In this document: in pieces, positions 11,052-23,480 of the stretch | How positions within the stretch are numbered: the first letter of the stretch is position 1 | How the letters are laid out: every line of letters starts with the position of its first letter | Assembly (NCBI GenBank): GCA_018881555.1 | Contig: JACAXG010000130.1 | Coordinates: 804,352-868,351 of the forward strand | DNA length: 64,000 bases | Direction of reading: 5' to 3' | Source: Amblyornis subalaris | Lineage: Eukaryota > Chordata > Aves > Passeriformes > Ptilonorhynchidae | The notes under the pieces: generated by a model | Seen by the model: the letters and a program-made list of their open reading frames with translations, nothing else | What the model was told of the DNA's origin: nothing | Databases searched by the model: none | Made by a program: the position numbers and the translations under genes

Positions 11052-11350
11052 GAGAGGCGCTTTGGACAAGGGATGGAGGGACAGGACACAGGGAATGGCT
11101 TCCCGCTGCCAGAGGGCAGGGATAGATGGGNTATTGGGAAGGAATTCCTGGCTNNGAGGGTGGGGAGGCCCTGGCACAGGTTGCCCAGAGAAGCTGTGGT
11201 TGTCCCTGGATCCCTGGAAGTGTCCAAGGCCAGGTTGGACGGGGCTTGGAGCAACCTGGGATAGTGGAAGGTGTCCCTGCCCATGGCAGGGAGTGGAACA
11301 GGATGGGCTTTAAGGTCTCTTCCAACCCAACCACCATTCCATGACTCTAC
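11052..11350 (+). mobile_element. CR1 LINE 3' fragment
   Basis: CR1 3' block from 'ggctggagaggcgctttgga' to 'caaccaccattccatgactct'. It sits about 340 bp beyond the NMI CpG island. Confidence 0.9.
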
Positions 11351-14002
11351 GTAGGCAACTAAAGGAAAGAGCCTATATCCTAGACCAAGGAAAGAAAGAA
11401 AGTCTATTACTCTCGGGTTTCCTTGCAAACTAAGCTGACTGATGGTTTAAACGTTACCCTCAAAATTGCAAACAGACTTGTCCTCGTTGGCCAAAGGATT
11501 TTGTACGGGCTGCAGTCAAACAGCGCTGACTGTTCAAGAAATTAATCCTCAAAAATCCAAAATATGCCAAATAGTTGGGGAAAGAGCAAACGCTGACTTT
11601 GTCACTTAGCAGATGTGGACTCCACTTTCGGAGAAAAAGCAGACGGAGCTGTGTAGCAGTGAAGTGCTGAGGTGGAATCGGTTGGGTTCTGTGTGAACAC
11701 ACCAGGAGGTCTGTGCTGGAGCGGCCAGATCCANCTTTTCAGAACTTTTGTTTTCACTGGCTTCATGAAGGGAATCCTGGATTGCNCCCTGCCTGGAGAG
11801 CAGTCACCTCGTGCCACGGAATTCAGTGGCAGTTTTACCCACGGGGTGATTGTTATGGCAGCTTCAAAAGTCCTTATCTGTTTCTCCAGATAAGTGGATG
11901 AAACTATGACCCTGTGCTGGAGGGTTTATTATGATTATTTTTATTATTATTTTCTGCCTTGACAATGGCTAACAATGTTTACTATTGCTTTATAAACACA
12001 AAGCTGGTTACTAATGAGTAAAAGGGAGAGGTTTGCTGGAGTAGCCAGGGAGGAGGGGGTGATTATGTTATGACCTAAGTCCAGCAGATTGTCAGATTCA
12101 AATGTCAAGAGTGGCGGGCTGGTCTCCAGTGACCGTGGTCATGTTGGGATCTGAAGGAGCTTTATTTCCCTGAACTCCAGGGAACGAGCAACGTCAGCCT
12201 GGTTACATGGCCTGCTTCGGGGATTTGAGCTGAACAATGTGTTTGTGCTCGTTCGGTAAAGGAAATTTATTGGAGGTGCTGAACGGGGCCAAGTTCCTCT
12301 ACTGAAGTGGAGTGGACTTGGGGTTGATATCTTAATGGGTTTCTGTGTGGATTTGTAGTGTTAACCACATGTGTTAATCAGAGTAAAGGGAAAAACGTGG
12401 ATTTCATAACTCTGGTTTAGCTAAAGGGGAAAATGGAGGAGTGAAATACAGCGTGGAGTACAAGAAGCTTTACAACGCTCAGGATTGCTCTGAGCAGCCT
12501 GCATTGATTCCAGACTTGCTCTTCGGGAGCCTGAAAAACTCTGGACGAGCCCAGGAAGCTGAACTGGAAACGTAAAAAGAAAATCATGATTAGGGCTCGT
12601 CTACAGCAAGAAATATTCTGATTAAGCCGGAGGACGTTTTACAGACATAAGGGGCCTTTTGTTGGCACCAGAACTGTTTGACCATAGCTCAGTTTCTGAA
12701 CAAGAATTCTGATAAGAATCCCTTTGGAGGGAGAAAATTTGGGTTCTTTTAAAGTTACAACAGATTCAACAAGGGAAGTAAATGGAAATTAGGTGCCTGG
12801 GAATTAGTGGTGTCTTCCCTGCTTGTCTCCAGGATTTCCAGAGTCTGGAAAATGGCCTGTGCTTTTGTAGTTTATTAGTGCCTGGGAAAAGGGAAATAAA
12901 TTTCCAAGATCTTCTTTAAGGACCTGCACATTGTCACACAAGCAGGGTACAGTCATGATTCCTGTTTATCAGTGCCTTTTTTCCCTGTGTTCTTTCAGTT
13001 TCCACACATTCTAAGAGAGAGCACAGAGACCCCACATTCCAGAACAACCTATGCTCAGAGCACTGTTCCAGCAGCTGGGAGAAGTGGATTTGACCCCACC
13101 ACCCAGGTGTCCCAATCCTTTGCATTTTGCCCAGGAGTCAGCCTGAAGGGAATGATGACTGCTGTACCACCTCTCATCCTCAGGGATCCCTACTAAGTTC
13201 CTGGGAAAAACAAATACAAGCCTCAGGCAAAGNAATCTCTTCTTTGTGGCCTTGGTGCCGTGCCGGTGGTGAGGAGCAGATTGGGACCTCACTTTTATTA
13301 TGTTCTCAGTATCTCTAGGAGATATTTTNAAAAAGCAGCATCAAAATCCATCATGATGATAGTTCTGGATCTCGCTGCTGAGACACCAACATCTGAAGTT
13401 CATCAGAGCTTGGTGTCAATGAGATCCCAAGAACACGTGGATCCTTCGAGGAGTTGTCCTGTCCTTCAATTCCCTGTTTCTCCCATCTCCTGAGTGTTCA
13501 TGCAGCCACGTGCCGACCCAGACTGGGACATGAACCAGCTTCANAACTAACCCTGACACCTTCCCAGCACAAGCAGAAGGATGAAATGGATGCTCTCCAC
13601 CGATGTACATCCTTCGCAGGAAGGATTCTGAACCGTGTCCAGCAGGAGCTGGGAATATTCCAGCTTCCCTGGGCTGTGTACGCCAGGAGGCAGCGCTCCG
13701 AGGCAATGCCCTGGGCCAGGAATTATTCCCAGCACGGCTGCTCGAGAGCAAACAAAGCAGAAGAAACCGTCTGAGATGCACACGGTCAGGCTTGAATCGC
13801 ATTCCAGGCCTTTGGAAAATTACTCCGTGTTAATGAAATACTCAGTGCAAACTGTTAGTGGTGCAGGGAGGATTGATTATTGGTTTATTGAGAAAGAATA
13901 AATTCCGAGTGCAGGCCATTTTGTGTAGGAAGATGTAAATGAGAGGGAAAGTGGGAGAGCAGGTGTGGAAATGTGCCTGACAATAGTATAATTCTATGGA
14001 AC
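11351..14002. other. Intergenic spacer, no gene seen
   Basis: AT-rich DNA between NMI and TNFAIP6. It contains a short TTA-rich tract at 11926-11954. Open frames here are short, have no splice context and resemble nothing I recognise. Confidence 0.5.
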
Positions 14003-14270
14003 AAGGGGGAATGGCTTCCCACTGCCAGAGGGAAGGGTTAGATGGGATATTGGGAAGGAATTCTTCCCTGTGAGGGTGGGGAGGCCCTGGCACAGGCTGC
14101 CCAGAGAAGCTGTGGCTGCCCCTGGATCCCTGGAAGTGTCCAAGGCCAGGTTGGACAGGGCTTGGAGCANCCTNGGATAGTGNNAGGTGTCCCTGCCCAC
14201 GGCAGAGGTGGAATGAGATGAGCTTTAAAGTCCCTTCCAACCCAAACCATTCCGGAATTCTATGATCCTG
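14003..14270 (+). mobile_element. CR1 LINE 3' fragment
   Basis: From 'gggggaatggcttcccactg' to 'gaattctatgatcctgt'; high similarity to the copies at 9468-9856 and 49505-49765. It contains four N bases. Confidence 0.9.
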
Positions 14271-17200
14271 TAAAAAAAAATCTNTTCTGTTTATTGCCAA
14301 ACTTTGTAGTCAGCAGAATTTCTGAAGGAATATAATTCTGAATGAAGATTACCAAGGTAATCTTTTGGGGAATATTTAAATAAGTGCCTTAGTCTCTAGA
14401 AATACTTTTTTTTTGAAATTTTGAAGTTTCTTTCATTTCCCCAAATTATTTTGTACAATCCATTCTTCATGAAAGAAACACTGAGTGTAAAGCAAAGAGA
14501 AAGTCTTAAATAGAAAGCTGTGGTGCAGCTGACATAAATTAAAATGTGAATATGTGCAAGGTAAAACATGGGAATTGCTCATGTAGATATCTCTGGGAAG
14601 GAAAGTGATCCCAGGATTATAGAGCTTTGGCCTTGATACATTCCTGGAAATCCAAACCCAGAGTTTAATTGTTTTGGGTGACCTTAAATTTCAGTTTCTC
14701 CCTTCACTCCTGCACATAAAGCACCTTTTGAGGATAAAGACACAACAACTCTCATCCCATTTCATTCCAAATGAAAGGTTACCAACTCCTAAAAGCTGTT
14801 TTGTTTTTACAGGATTTTTTTTAAACACTGTTTTTTATGGCACTGCTTCTGGCTGATGTTACTTTGCTGTGTCCAGCTCTAAACAAGTGGCTCCTAATCC
14901 TTGACACTCTGGTTTAGATCTGACAGGTTTCATGTTAAATCCACTTTAAATATCCACTGTGATGTTATTCCCAGCTGAGGGAACCTGAAAATTCACTGAA
15001 TGAATTTGTATTTTTAATACTTCACCACAGAAAACCGAGTAAATTTTAGGGAGGAGAAAACTTAAAAAAAAAATTTGGGTAAAAAGCAGATACGGGAAGA
15101 ANGAAAATATATTGAAATCTATTGAATTCCTCAGGAATTACCTTTCCCGGGATGAGTGTGCTGGCAGCAACAGTTGCATCAAAGCCTAGGATATTCCACA
15201 GGCAGTAAATTTCGGTAAGATTTGGATCACCAGCTTTTGGGGAAAGATGATTCATTCAGCTTTACAGCCTCATCACGCCGCTCTAAATTTGGGATATTGA
15301 TTTATTTAATGGGATGCAGCTGTCACTATTCAGGGAAGAGAGAGAACGGAGTTTCTGGAATGACACTGCCAGCTTGAGAGCTTTGAAATTCTGCTCAAAT
15401 TGGGCTGGAATTCCTGGAAGAGACCTGGATCTGATCTGCAAACAACTGGATATCAAACCCCACACGTATTCCACCGGGATGGAAGCATGTACATGAAAAA
15501 AAGTTAGGAAAACTGGGGTAAAAAAGAAGGAAACAAAGGTTAGCCTCATTTTCATTAGGATAATCCATCGTGGCAATACTATCAAGGAAAGCCTTTGATT
15601 ATCAGTTTTTTCTAAGGCTGAATTTGGGTACTTAAAAGTCATGGAATTATAGAAAAACTTAGTTTGGAAGGGACCTTAAAGATGCTCTCGTTCCAGGGTA
15701 CTGAATTAGAGGCTGAAGTTCCATCCTGCTTTTGGCCTGGATGCAGATCCCNGTTTCGACACTTGAATCAGCCACGTTGGCTTTGTGGCAGTGCAAAGTT
15801 TGCCTAAAATTGTAAACTCATGAATATTCATCTTNTAGTGCCACAATTTACATCCCAGTAAGGCACTTCAGTGCTATTTAAAAATTCCTCACGCCGAGAA
15901 CTTTTTTTGACTTATTTTGTGTGAGCTGCAAGAAATATAATTTTCCACTTATNTTCCCACCGATATTTTTTCCACGGTGCCTGGAGTGGTATTTAATAAT
16001 ATTTACTGTTGGGCAAGGTAAATATCAAAGGAATATTAATCGATTCTATTGTAAATAACANGGAATTTGCATTTTACATTTGCAAGCTGCCGAAGCCTCA
16101 GAATGACTCTGCACGTTTAAGAGCAATTAGCTGGGTTATTTTCGATCCATTTTTGACACATTGTATATGATGTGGATTTAAAAGAACTCAAGTTCACAGG
16201 TGTATTTGTACATTGAATTAATCTCCTGAAAGGGAATTGTTATTTAGGAGGGATTGTTCTAATGGCTCGAAACTGGGAGCTGGCAGATTAAGAGAAGCAT
16301 GAAAAATAAGGACAAATTAATGCTATAAGAATAAAATGTGCTCAGTCCCAATCTGCCAAGTGTGTGACCAAAGGAAAGGGGAATTTTAATAAACATGTAA
16401 AGGGGAAGTTGAGACCACAGCCATGTAAAAATGACTTTAATGGAGAGATGTTATCATNGGATAGGATATTCCATTTTATTTCACAATGAGAAAGATAAGA
16501 GAGAAAATAGACCTTAAAAAAGAAGCACTGCAAGGAGAACACCAACTCCATAAAAACACANCAGAATAATCTGGGAAGGAGACAGTGGCTCACAGGCACA
16601 GGAAATAGAGAAATATATAAACCACAGGATGATCAGAAGAGGAAAGTGTGAGTTACTCACAGCAAGTAACTTACTCATTGGTATTCACATCAGGCTGAAA
16701 AGCTGGGATCGCCTCTTCGGGAAACCCAGACCTNCAGCAGGTCATTCCTGCAGTGAAGATGCTGATTGGGACCACGTAGAGGGAAAATTCCAAGTATTTC
16801 AGAAGCAGAGGGAATAATCCATACCGTTCCAAACCCATTCCCAGCCAAGTTGTGCAAGCAGGCATTTCCAGGATTAGGAGGCAATGCCAAGAGCATGAGC
16901 TGGCACCGTGCTGGATGCTGCAATCGTGGAATTGCAAGTGTAAGGCCGTGACAGAGACACCAGCTGGCTTCTCCCGAGCCCACAGGATGGGAATTACGCC
17001 CATGGATACGAGCAAATCCACAGCCTAACCCCTCGCAGAAGTTAGGAAATGGGTGACGGAGATCTCACACATCGTGCTAAAATAAATCAAATAAGAGTGA
17101 ATAAAAAAAAAGCTGATAAAATCTTGAGTCATTAGGAAAAGACAGAAAGTTGATTTCCTCAGCAGCTGGAGCAGACAGCGGGAGGGAGGAGGGAAAATCC

Positions 17201-17870
17201 GTGTGCAGGGGGTAGGGAATGAGTGTTGCACACAGAAAGGGACNTCTGAGGCAAGGACTGCCGAGACTAATCCGAGCGTGTTGGCACCAAATCCATCTAG
17301 CTGGGATTCAGGGGGAATTTAGCCTAAAACTGCAAAGCAGATGGATGAGTCTGCTCGGTTTTTATGGAGCTGGAGGTGACTGTCCGACCAAGGACAGATT
17401 CCACCACCAGGGTGATAAACTGATACTTGGATTATCCCAGTGGAAGATCCCTGTATTCAACTACAANATCTGCCATAGCACACAAAATGAGGAGTGGGGG
17501 AACCTGGCGATGGGATTCCTGGGACATGGCATGGGAAGAGGTTTGTCCTGCACCGTGATCATCCTTTTCCAGATCTAGGGGACCATTGTCCAGCTGGGAT
17601 TCACAGTGTGGGGGACACCTTGTCCCACGGTGGGCACAGGGCTGTGTTTTTCCAAAGAGGAAAAACTTAGCCTGGTTTTTGTGGAAGGAGCCGCTGGCAG
17701 TGCCATAATTCCGCATCCCAGGGTGTAGGAAGGTGTCAGACTCAAGGAATCCAGAGGAAAGGGTGGAAGAGAGAGCCTGAACAGGCATCTCCTGGTGATC
17801 CAGGGATTTTCCCTTTTCCCTGGACTCCAGGGGCTGGCCCAGACTCTTTGTTTTCTACAGCTGTATTCTA
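14271..17870. other. Intergenic spacer with one CR1 scrap
   Basis: AT-rich and gene-free as far as I can read. At 15640-15700 a short reverse-strand CR1 3' end is visible ('catggaattatag' then 'ttggaagggaccttaaagat'). No other recognised repeat. Confidence 0.5.
15640..15700 (-). mobile_element. CR1 LINE terminal scrap
   Basis: Reverse complement of the last about 60 bp of CR1 (ggaagggaccttaaagatgc), degenerate. Confidence 0.6.
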
Positions 17871-17915
17871 ACAGTTGGACTCGGTGATCCTAAAGGTCTC
17901 TTCCANCCTTGGTGA
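17870..17915 (+). mobile_element. CR1 LINE terminal scrap
   Basis: 'gttggactcggtgatcctaa' followed by 'aggtctcttcc', the generic CR1 3' motif, without the rest of the element. Confidence 0.55.
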
Positions 17916-18589
17916 GTCTGGATTGCTGCAGCCNTTGGATAAAACACCTCAGGAGTTCAGCGCTCTCCAGCTTTTCCAAAGTGCGGAGTTTAGGGATGAT
18001 GGATCTCTGGGCTATCCACTTCTGTTCCTCCCTGGGGCTAATAAATTCCTTCTTTAATCTATCTACCAGGGATATCAATCACAAACAACGTGTCAAGAAC
18101 ATGGAGCAGAAGAAATTTTGATGATGGCTTCTAAGACCAATTTTCCCAAAGGATTCGTGGACCTGTCCAGATTTTCCCAATATTTGTGCACAAACTCATG
18201 GGAACATTTTCCTTCTGGAAGTTCACTACCTGCCTATGCACAGCTTAGGGTATGAAGTGAATTATTATCCCTTTCTCGGAAGTAATTATTCCTTGCAGTT
18301 GATTAACTGGCCTTTGTAGGCATAAATAATGATCTCTGCTATTTCACANAGGGGAGGATTTCTTGGAATTCTCCATTTTTAAAGCACATAAGCTCACGGG
18401 AATGTTTATTCCCTCAAACTGCTTGAACAGGGAGTCTTTTTCACAAAAATTGTCTCCACGAGCTTGAATGGTCACCAGTGATTCAGCCCCAATCTTCCTC
18501 TCACCACTGTGAAAATAGTTAATATAAAATGCTTTAAAAATTCCTGTAATGTCAATACCAGATGTTTCATGTACGTCTGCCAGGCAGTA

Positions 18590-18850
18590 ATATTTTTATT
18601 TTTATATATATAAAAATATATGTTACATAAATATATATTATGTTAAGCCTGCCAAATCCCATTGGATGCTTTCATTTTGGATGCATTTTCCTACTTAAAG
18701 CATCTTCTTGTCAAAGTCATTTTAAGTGAAAGAGGTGTTTTAAAAACCTGACTTGTTCTTTCTAAAGGGAGTTTCACCAGCAGCAAATGTGAAATATATA
18801 TAATATTATATTTTTATAGATATATNATATATAATATATAAAGAAAGAAA
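18590..18850. repeat. AT-rich simple-sequence tracts
   Basis: Two clusters of TA/TATAT runs at about 18590-18642 and 18795-18845, flanking the first copy of the 121-bp duplication. Confidence 0.75.
18647..18767 (+). repeat. 121-bp direct repeat, copy A
   Basis: Aligns without gaps to 19950-20070 with about 18 differences counted by eye (about 85% identity). Both begin 'gcctgccaaatccca' and share 'tttggatgcattttcctact'. I do not recognise the family. Confidence 0.85.
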
Positions 18851-19949
18851 TAAAATATGTATTTTAAAAGCACATTCTTTTAAACCTCTGATTATAAGGT
18901 GCCTATTTAGCACCCAGGGAACAAATCTCACATCTCCTAATATGCTCCTAAAGGACTAAATTCTGTACATCTGACCCTTTCTATACATTAACTTTGCACT
19001 TGAATATTAATATTTTCATAAACACCCCCAAAAATTGTTGCAGTTGGCTTTTCAAGTTGTTTTTTCTTTTAGGAGTTTCTTGGCAATCCTTGGAGCCTGT
19101 TTGTCTTGGCATCCCCTACCCCATTACCTATCCCTCACAGTATCACAGGCTAAACATTGTGTTTACAACATTTTGTGCTTTTTGACTTTATTTCTGTAGT
19201 TTTAAAACGCAAACACAGACATGAGACACTTGTTAACTTTATGTCTATTAAATAGATTAAATTTTGATGGGTCCAACTTTTTCGTTTAGAGCAACCCTCA
19301 CTATAGGATTTCAAATATTTGCACTTTGGCACACGTTCAGATTTTTTATGAGTGAATCCATTCTGCTCTCCTCACATCTGCTCTTAATAATCCCAAATGT
19401 TTTGGGCTTGTTCGACTTTCACATGAAGTTTTTGGGTTGCTTTTTTTAAACCAGAGCACCACTGCACACAATGGTTGATTCTTGTCTCGCCGATGTCGCT
19501 GATAAAAGTGGGAAATGATTTCAAGGAGAATTCGACGACAAGACAAAGGAGAGAAGGTTTAAAAATATTTAGTTCTAAGACAAAATACTCTCTGAAAGAT
19601 TAACTTCACACCGGGACAATAAATAGTAAGATCNTTGGCCAAGAAGTTCTCGCGTTATCAAATGCTTCTAAAATTGCATCATCTGAAGCTCATAAAGGAC
19701 AGAAAAAGCTGGGAAATTTCATTAGAAATTCCTCCTCTCTTTCCTTAACTACAATGTGTGAGAAATTTAGAAATCCTGTTTTGTAAGTGTAGAAATAGTG
19801 ACTTTCTCACTAGTCCAAACCATAAATGTAAAAATTTCATCAACTCTTTCCAAAAAAACACCATTTCTGTATCTCTTCCTGGTTTCCACTGAAGCAAAAG
19901 GCATCCAAGCAAAGACAGGTTGGAAAAGCAGGTTGATATATCCAGGTAG

Positions 19950-20070
19950 GCCTGCCAAATCCCATGGGAAGCTTTCACTTTGGATGCATTTTCCTACTTA
20001 CAGCATCTTCTTGTCCGAGCAACTCCGAGTGCAATAGGTGTTTTCAAAACCTGACTTGTTATTTTTAGAG
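19950..20070 (+). repeat. 121-bp direct repeat, copy B
   Basis: Second copy of the sequence at 18647-18767, in the same orientation and 1.3 kb away. The flanks do not match, so the unit is bounded. Confidence 0.85.
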
Positions 20071-21133
20071 GAAAAAATGTNAAAACATCATCTGGAAAAT
20101 ACATGACTCAACACGGCCGAGTCTTTTGTTGGAGCTCCATGTTTAGTTGTTGGCATGGCACTCCCAGAAGGATGCAGGACACCTGGGAAGGGAGCAGGGA
20201 GAGGAACGAGAGTGATCCGGGAGTCTGGAAAATATGAGCTGCAGGAAAGATGAAAAGGGCAGCCTGTTGGTTTTTAAGGAGAGACCTAAAGCAAGACACA
20301 ATAAGAGTTGCAACATAATTTTCCTTCTAGGAAGAGGCACTAAAGAATTCGTTACTTTGCTTACAGTTCCTTGCAAAAAACCTCCCAAGGAAAGGCCTTT
20401 CACTGCATGTCCTTCCATTTAAATCCATCATTTTTGGGNATTGTTCTCGGGATCATTCTCAAAGCTATAAACTATATAATTGTAATATATTCTCTATCAG
20501 ATATGATGCAAAATATAAAAGCTATAATTCATCTATAAATATCCTCACTGTGTATATAAATAGAAGAAGAAAGAAAAGTTTAGGTGCTTAATATTTAAAT
20601 GNATGCAAAGAGATTCATGACCCACATACACTGCTGTTATTTTCTAAAAATTCCTTCATCCTCAGCNATTCATTGATTAAGCTCCTGTGCGTGGTTTTTT
20701 TCTCTCTGTCATTACAATTAGCATTTTATTGCTCTGGGTCTCACACCAGTTTGGGAACCACTAAGTTAAAGGTTTACTTTGATTGGTAGTAAAACCCTGA
20801 AAAAAACTTTCAAACTGTNTCTTAGTGTGGAAAGAGTTAAGAAAGAGTTAAGGAGAAGTCCCCTCTCCCCCTCCAATTTACATAAGATTTGTCTGGGATA
20901 TATTTAAACGTGGAAAACTTGGAAGAAAGCTGAAGAATGTCAGATGGATGCCTGTGTCCAGCTGTGGAATGTCTTCCCGGTGGTGAGAGCTTCTGCTGGG
21001 ATTTGCAGGTGGAAGCTTTCCTTTCTGGCTCACTGGGGAGGCAGAAGTGCAGGCCTGGAGGTGGGAATTATTGACACTGCAAAACTCTCTCCATCCACTG
21101 TCAAACATGTACTGGACCCTGAGAGCTTTTGAT
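20071..21133. other. Intergenic spacer, no gene seen
   Basis: AT-rich up to about 20880. The stretch 20880-21133 is more GC-balanced and open on both strands, but nothing recognisable is encoded. It abuts a CR1 copy and may be part of an older repeat. Confidence 0.45.
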
Positions 21134-21420
21134 GGATTCACAGGATCACTGAGGCTGGAAAAGCCCTCCAGGATCATGGAGTCCAAGCTCAATCCCCACC
21201 TTGTCCCCAGCCCAGAGCACTGAGTGCCACATCCGGGCCTTCCTTGGACACCTCCAGGGATGGAGACTCCACGGGCAGCCCCTTCCAATGTCTAATCACC
21301 CTTTCCACGAAGAAATTCCTCCTGATATCCAACCTGAACCTCCCCCGGCACAGCTTGAGGCTGTTTCCTCCTGTCCTGTCACTTGTTGCCAGCCTCTTGT
21401 CAGGGGGTTGTAGACAGGTT
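21134..21420 (-). mobile_element. CR1 LINE 3' fragment
   Basis: Reverse-strand CR1 of another subgroup ('tcacaggatcactgaggctgg' at its 3' end; 'cacgaagaaattcctcctga' inside). A second CR1-like tail, 'aatgattctatgattctg', lies on the plus strand at 21536-21553. Confidence 0.85.
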
Positions 21421-21559
21421 TGTTACTGCCTGACAGAGATGAAGTTTATTCCTTGATGGACTGTTCAGAGGATATGACAGACATCCNAATCCTGACTCCA
21501 AGAGTGGAAGACCCTTCACGCTGCCCTACAGCCTCAATGATTCTATGATTCTGTACCCA

Positions 21560-23270
21560 TTCAAACATTAGACCTTGCATAAATCAAGAGGTGCTGTCAA
21601 ACTGTCCTTATTAGAACTGTTTTCTACTTTATGTCCTGTATTTATGAAGTTGATTTTTCCAAGAGGCCTTTCCCCATCAGCANTTAACTTCAGTAATGAG
21701 TATTTTTTATTCACTATTGCATGAGTGTCTTTCCCAACAGTTTCAGTGTGTCAGTGTGTGACAAATCGTCTCCCAGCTGGTTTGCACTCCTTGCTCTTAT
21801 GACTTAGTCACTATTCCCACATTTTGGGGATCTTGTGGGACTGGCACCCGCCTACCCTGGGACAGAAAATTCCCTGTGGCACAGACATCTNGCTCTGATA
21901 GGAGATCTTTAAACTCTCAGTTCCTGTTGGAGTATCAGAGAGAAAAGGTGTCCTGTGCAGGGAAAGACATCCACATCCACGTCCTGCTTCTTCCTCTTCA
22001 TCTGAATCAGGAATTTCACTTTTTAGATTGCCAGTGAATTACACTGCTGTTAAATTTTCACTTTCCCTTGGTTTCCATTCCTTCCATTATTCCTCTTTAT
22101 CGTTTGTCGATTCCCAGAAGATTCCATGAATATGTGACAGCTCCAAACCAGCAAATGCTGTGTGCTGGCCTCTTTCAGCTAATGAAAAATGAATGAACCA
22201 CTCCAAAAGTTTATGCTGCCACCTTCCCAACTCATATCCAGGTACAGGTCTTGGGATTATGTTTAGAAAGCAACAGACTTCTACCAATATCCTTTCACAG
22301 GATAAAGTCTAATTAGGTGTCATTCAGGAATGTACAGGTCTAGACATTGGTATTGTGGTCCAGGCGCTCTCAGCTCTCTCAGCTCTTTCCTAAGANCTTT
22401 TCCCTTCAGCCTCTGCCCGAGCCGTAGGTGGGAGGACCACGTGTGTGTCTGCCCAGTGGAGCCAGGCATTCATCACTTGAAGGCTGGAGGGATGCAGAAC
22501 CTTCCCCATTGGTACAACTCATCTGTGTTAAAATATCTGTGAGTGGGCACAGACGCCTCCACCCTTTCCTTTTCATTGATCTCATTGATTTGATTGTTTG
22601 CACGCTCATGAGCACACCTCCTTCCACAGCCCCTGACTCAGAAGTGAACCACTGTTATCAGAACCGGAGGGCAGAGTTTTCCGGGGGCTGCTCAGGCGTG
22701 TGGAGCACCAGAGCATTTTTCCATCCTCTCATCTTCCCCCCTTTCTCCTCTCCCACTCATCCACGAGGAGCCAGCTGCAGGATTCACTTGCAGCCAGAAG
22801 GGAAGACAGGCAGACAGCTGTCACGCCGTGAATCAGATTTGCAACTGTGGTTTGCAGGGGAAGTTTGGAGCTTGATTTCCCACTTGCAGAACAAAGAGCA
22901 TCTGCTTTTGACACTTTGCGCTGATCCGGGCGTTTGATTTGCAATTACCAATTCCTTGTAGGGAAACTGAATTCAAGTTGTCAGTGCAAAATANTCTCCT
23001 GGTGTTTTCTCATTGATTAGGTCACTGTGGAAATAAGTCAAGTTATATATTAAAAAAGGAAAACGTTTAAATGGGAATGAGAGGGAGTACGTGCGATCTC
23101 TTAGATCCCGGGAATGGTGTGACTGGGAACACTCTAAGCAGATAGGCTGGCTCCCAGTTTNATTGTATGGAATGTGAAGGCAGCGAGTGCCTTTTGGCTG
23201 GGAAAGCGTCCGTGTGTGCTGCAGTAGTGAGGGACAGGATGGTTTCTTGGCCAGGCTGGGAACGGGGAGA
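21560..23270. other. Intergenic DNA upstream of TNFAIP6
   Basis: No exon or strong repeat seen. It may hold distal TNFAIP6 control elements, but nothing specific can be supported. Confidence 0.4.
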
Positions 23271-23278
23271 GCCAAGAG

Positions 23279-23285
23279 TGAGTCA
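23279..23285 (+). promoter_or_regulatory. TNFAIP6: AP-1 site, TNFAIP6 promoter
   Basis: Perfect TGAGTCA, about 97 bp upstream of the TATA-like box. The human TSG-6 promoter is known to depend on an AP-1 site near -120, and the spacing here is similar. Confidence 0.75.
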
Positions 23286-23313
23286 CATGGGCGACTGCAG
23301 CCACCGCACTGCA

Positions 23314-23322
23314 TTGAGCAAG
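23314..23322 (+). promoter_or_regulatory. TNFAIP6: C/EBP (NF-IL6) site, TNFAIP6 promoter
   Basis: TTGAGCAAG fits the NF-IL6 consensus TKNNGNAAK and lies 29 bp after the AP-1 site. The human promoter uses the same pair for TNF and IL-1 induction. Confidence 0.6.
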
Positions 23323-23375
23323 AGCTGCAGCGAGCACAATTGGAGCAGCCTCGCTGACCTCACAGCCCAACACGC

Positions 23376-23383
23376 TATTTAAG
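23376..23383 (+). promoter_or_regulatory. TNFAIP6: TATA-like box of TNFAIP6
   Basis: TATTTAAG lies 98 bp upstream of the ATG. A start about 30 bp downstream (near 23408) would give a 5' UTR of about 70 nt. Confidence 0.65.
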
Positions 23384-23480
23384 ATCTGGCTCCCAGATGT
23401 TCCAGGAGGATCGAGCCAGCTGCAGAGCCAGCCCGGAGCGTGCGATCCGGGGATAGTCGCAGCCCCGCAGCGCACGGGAG

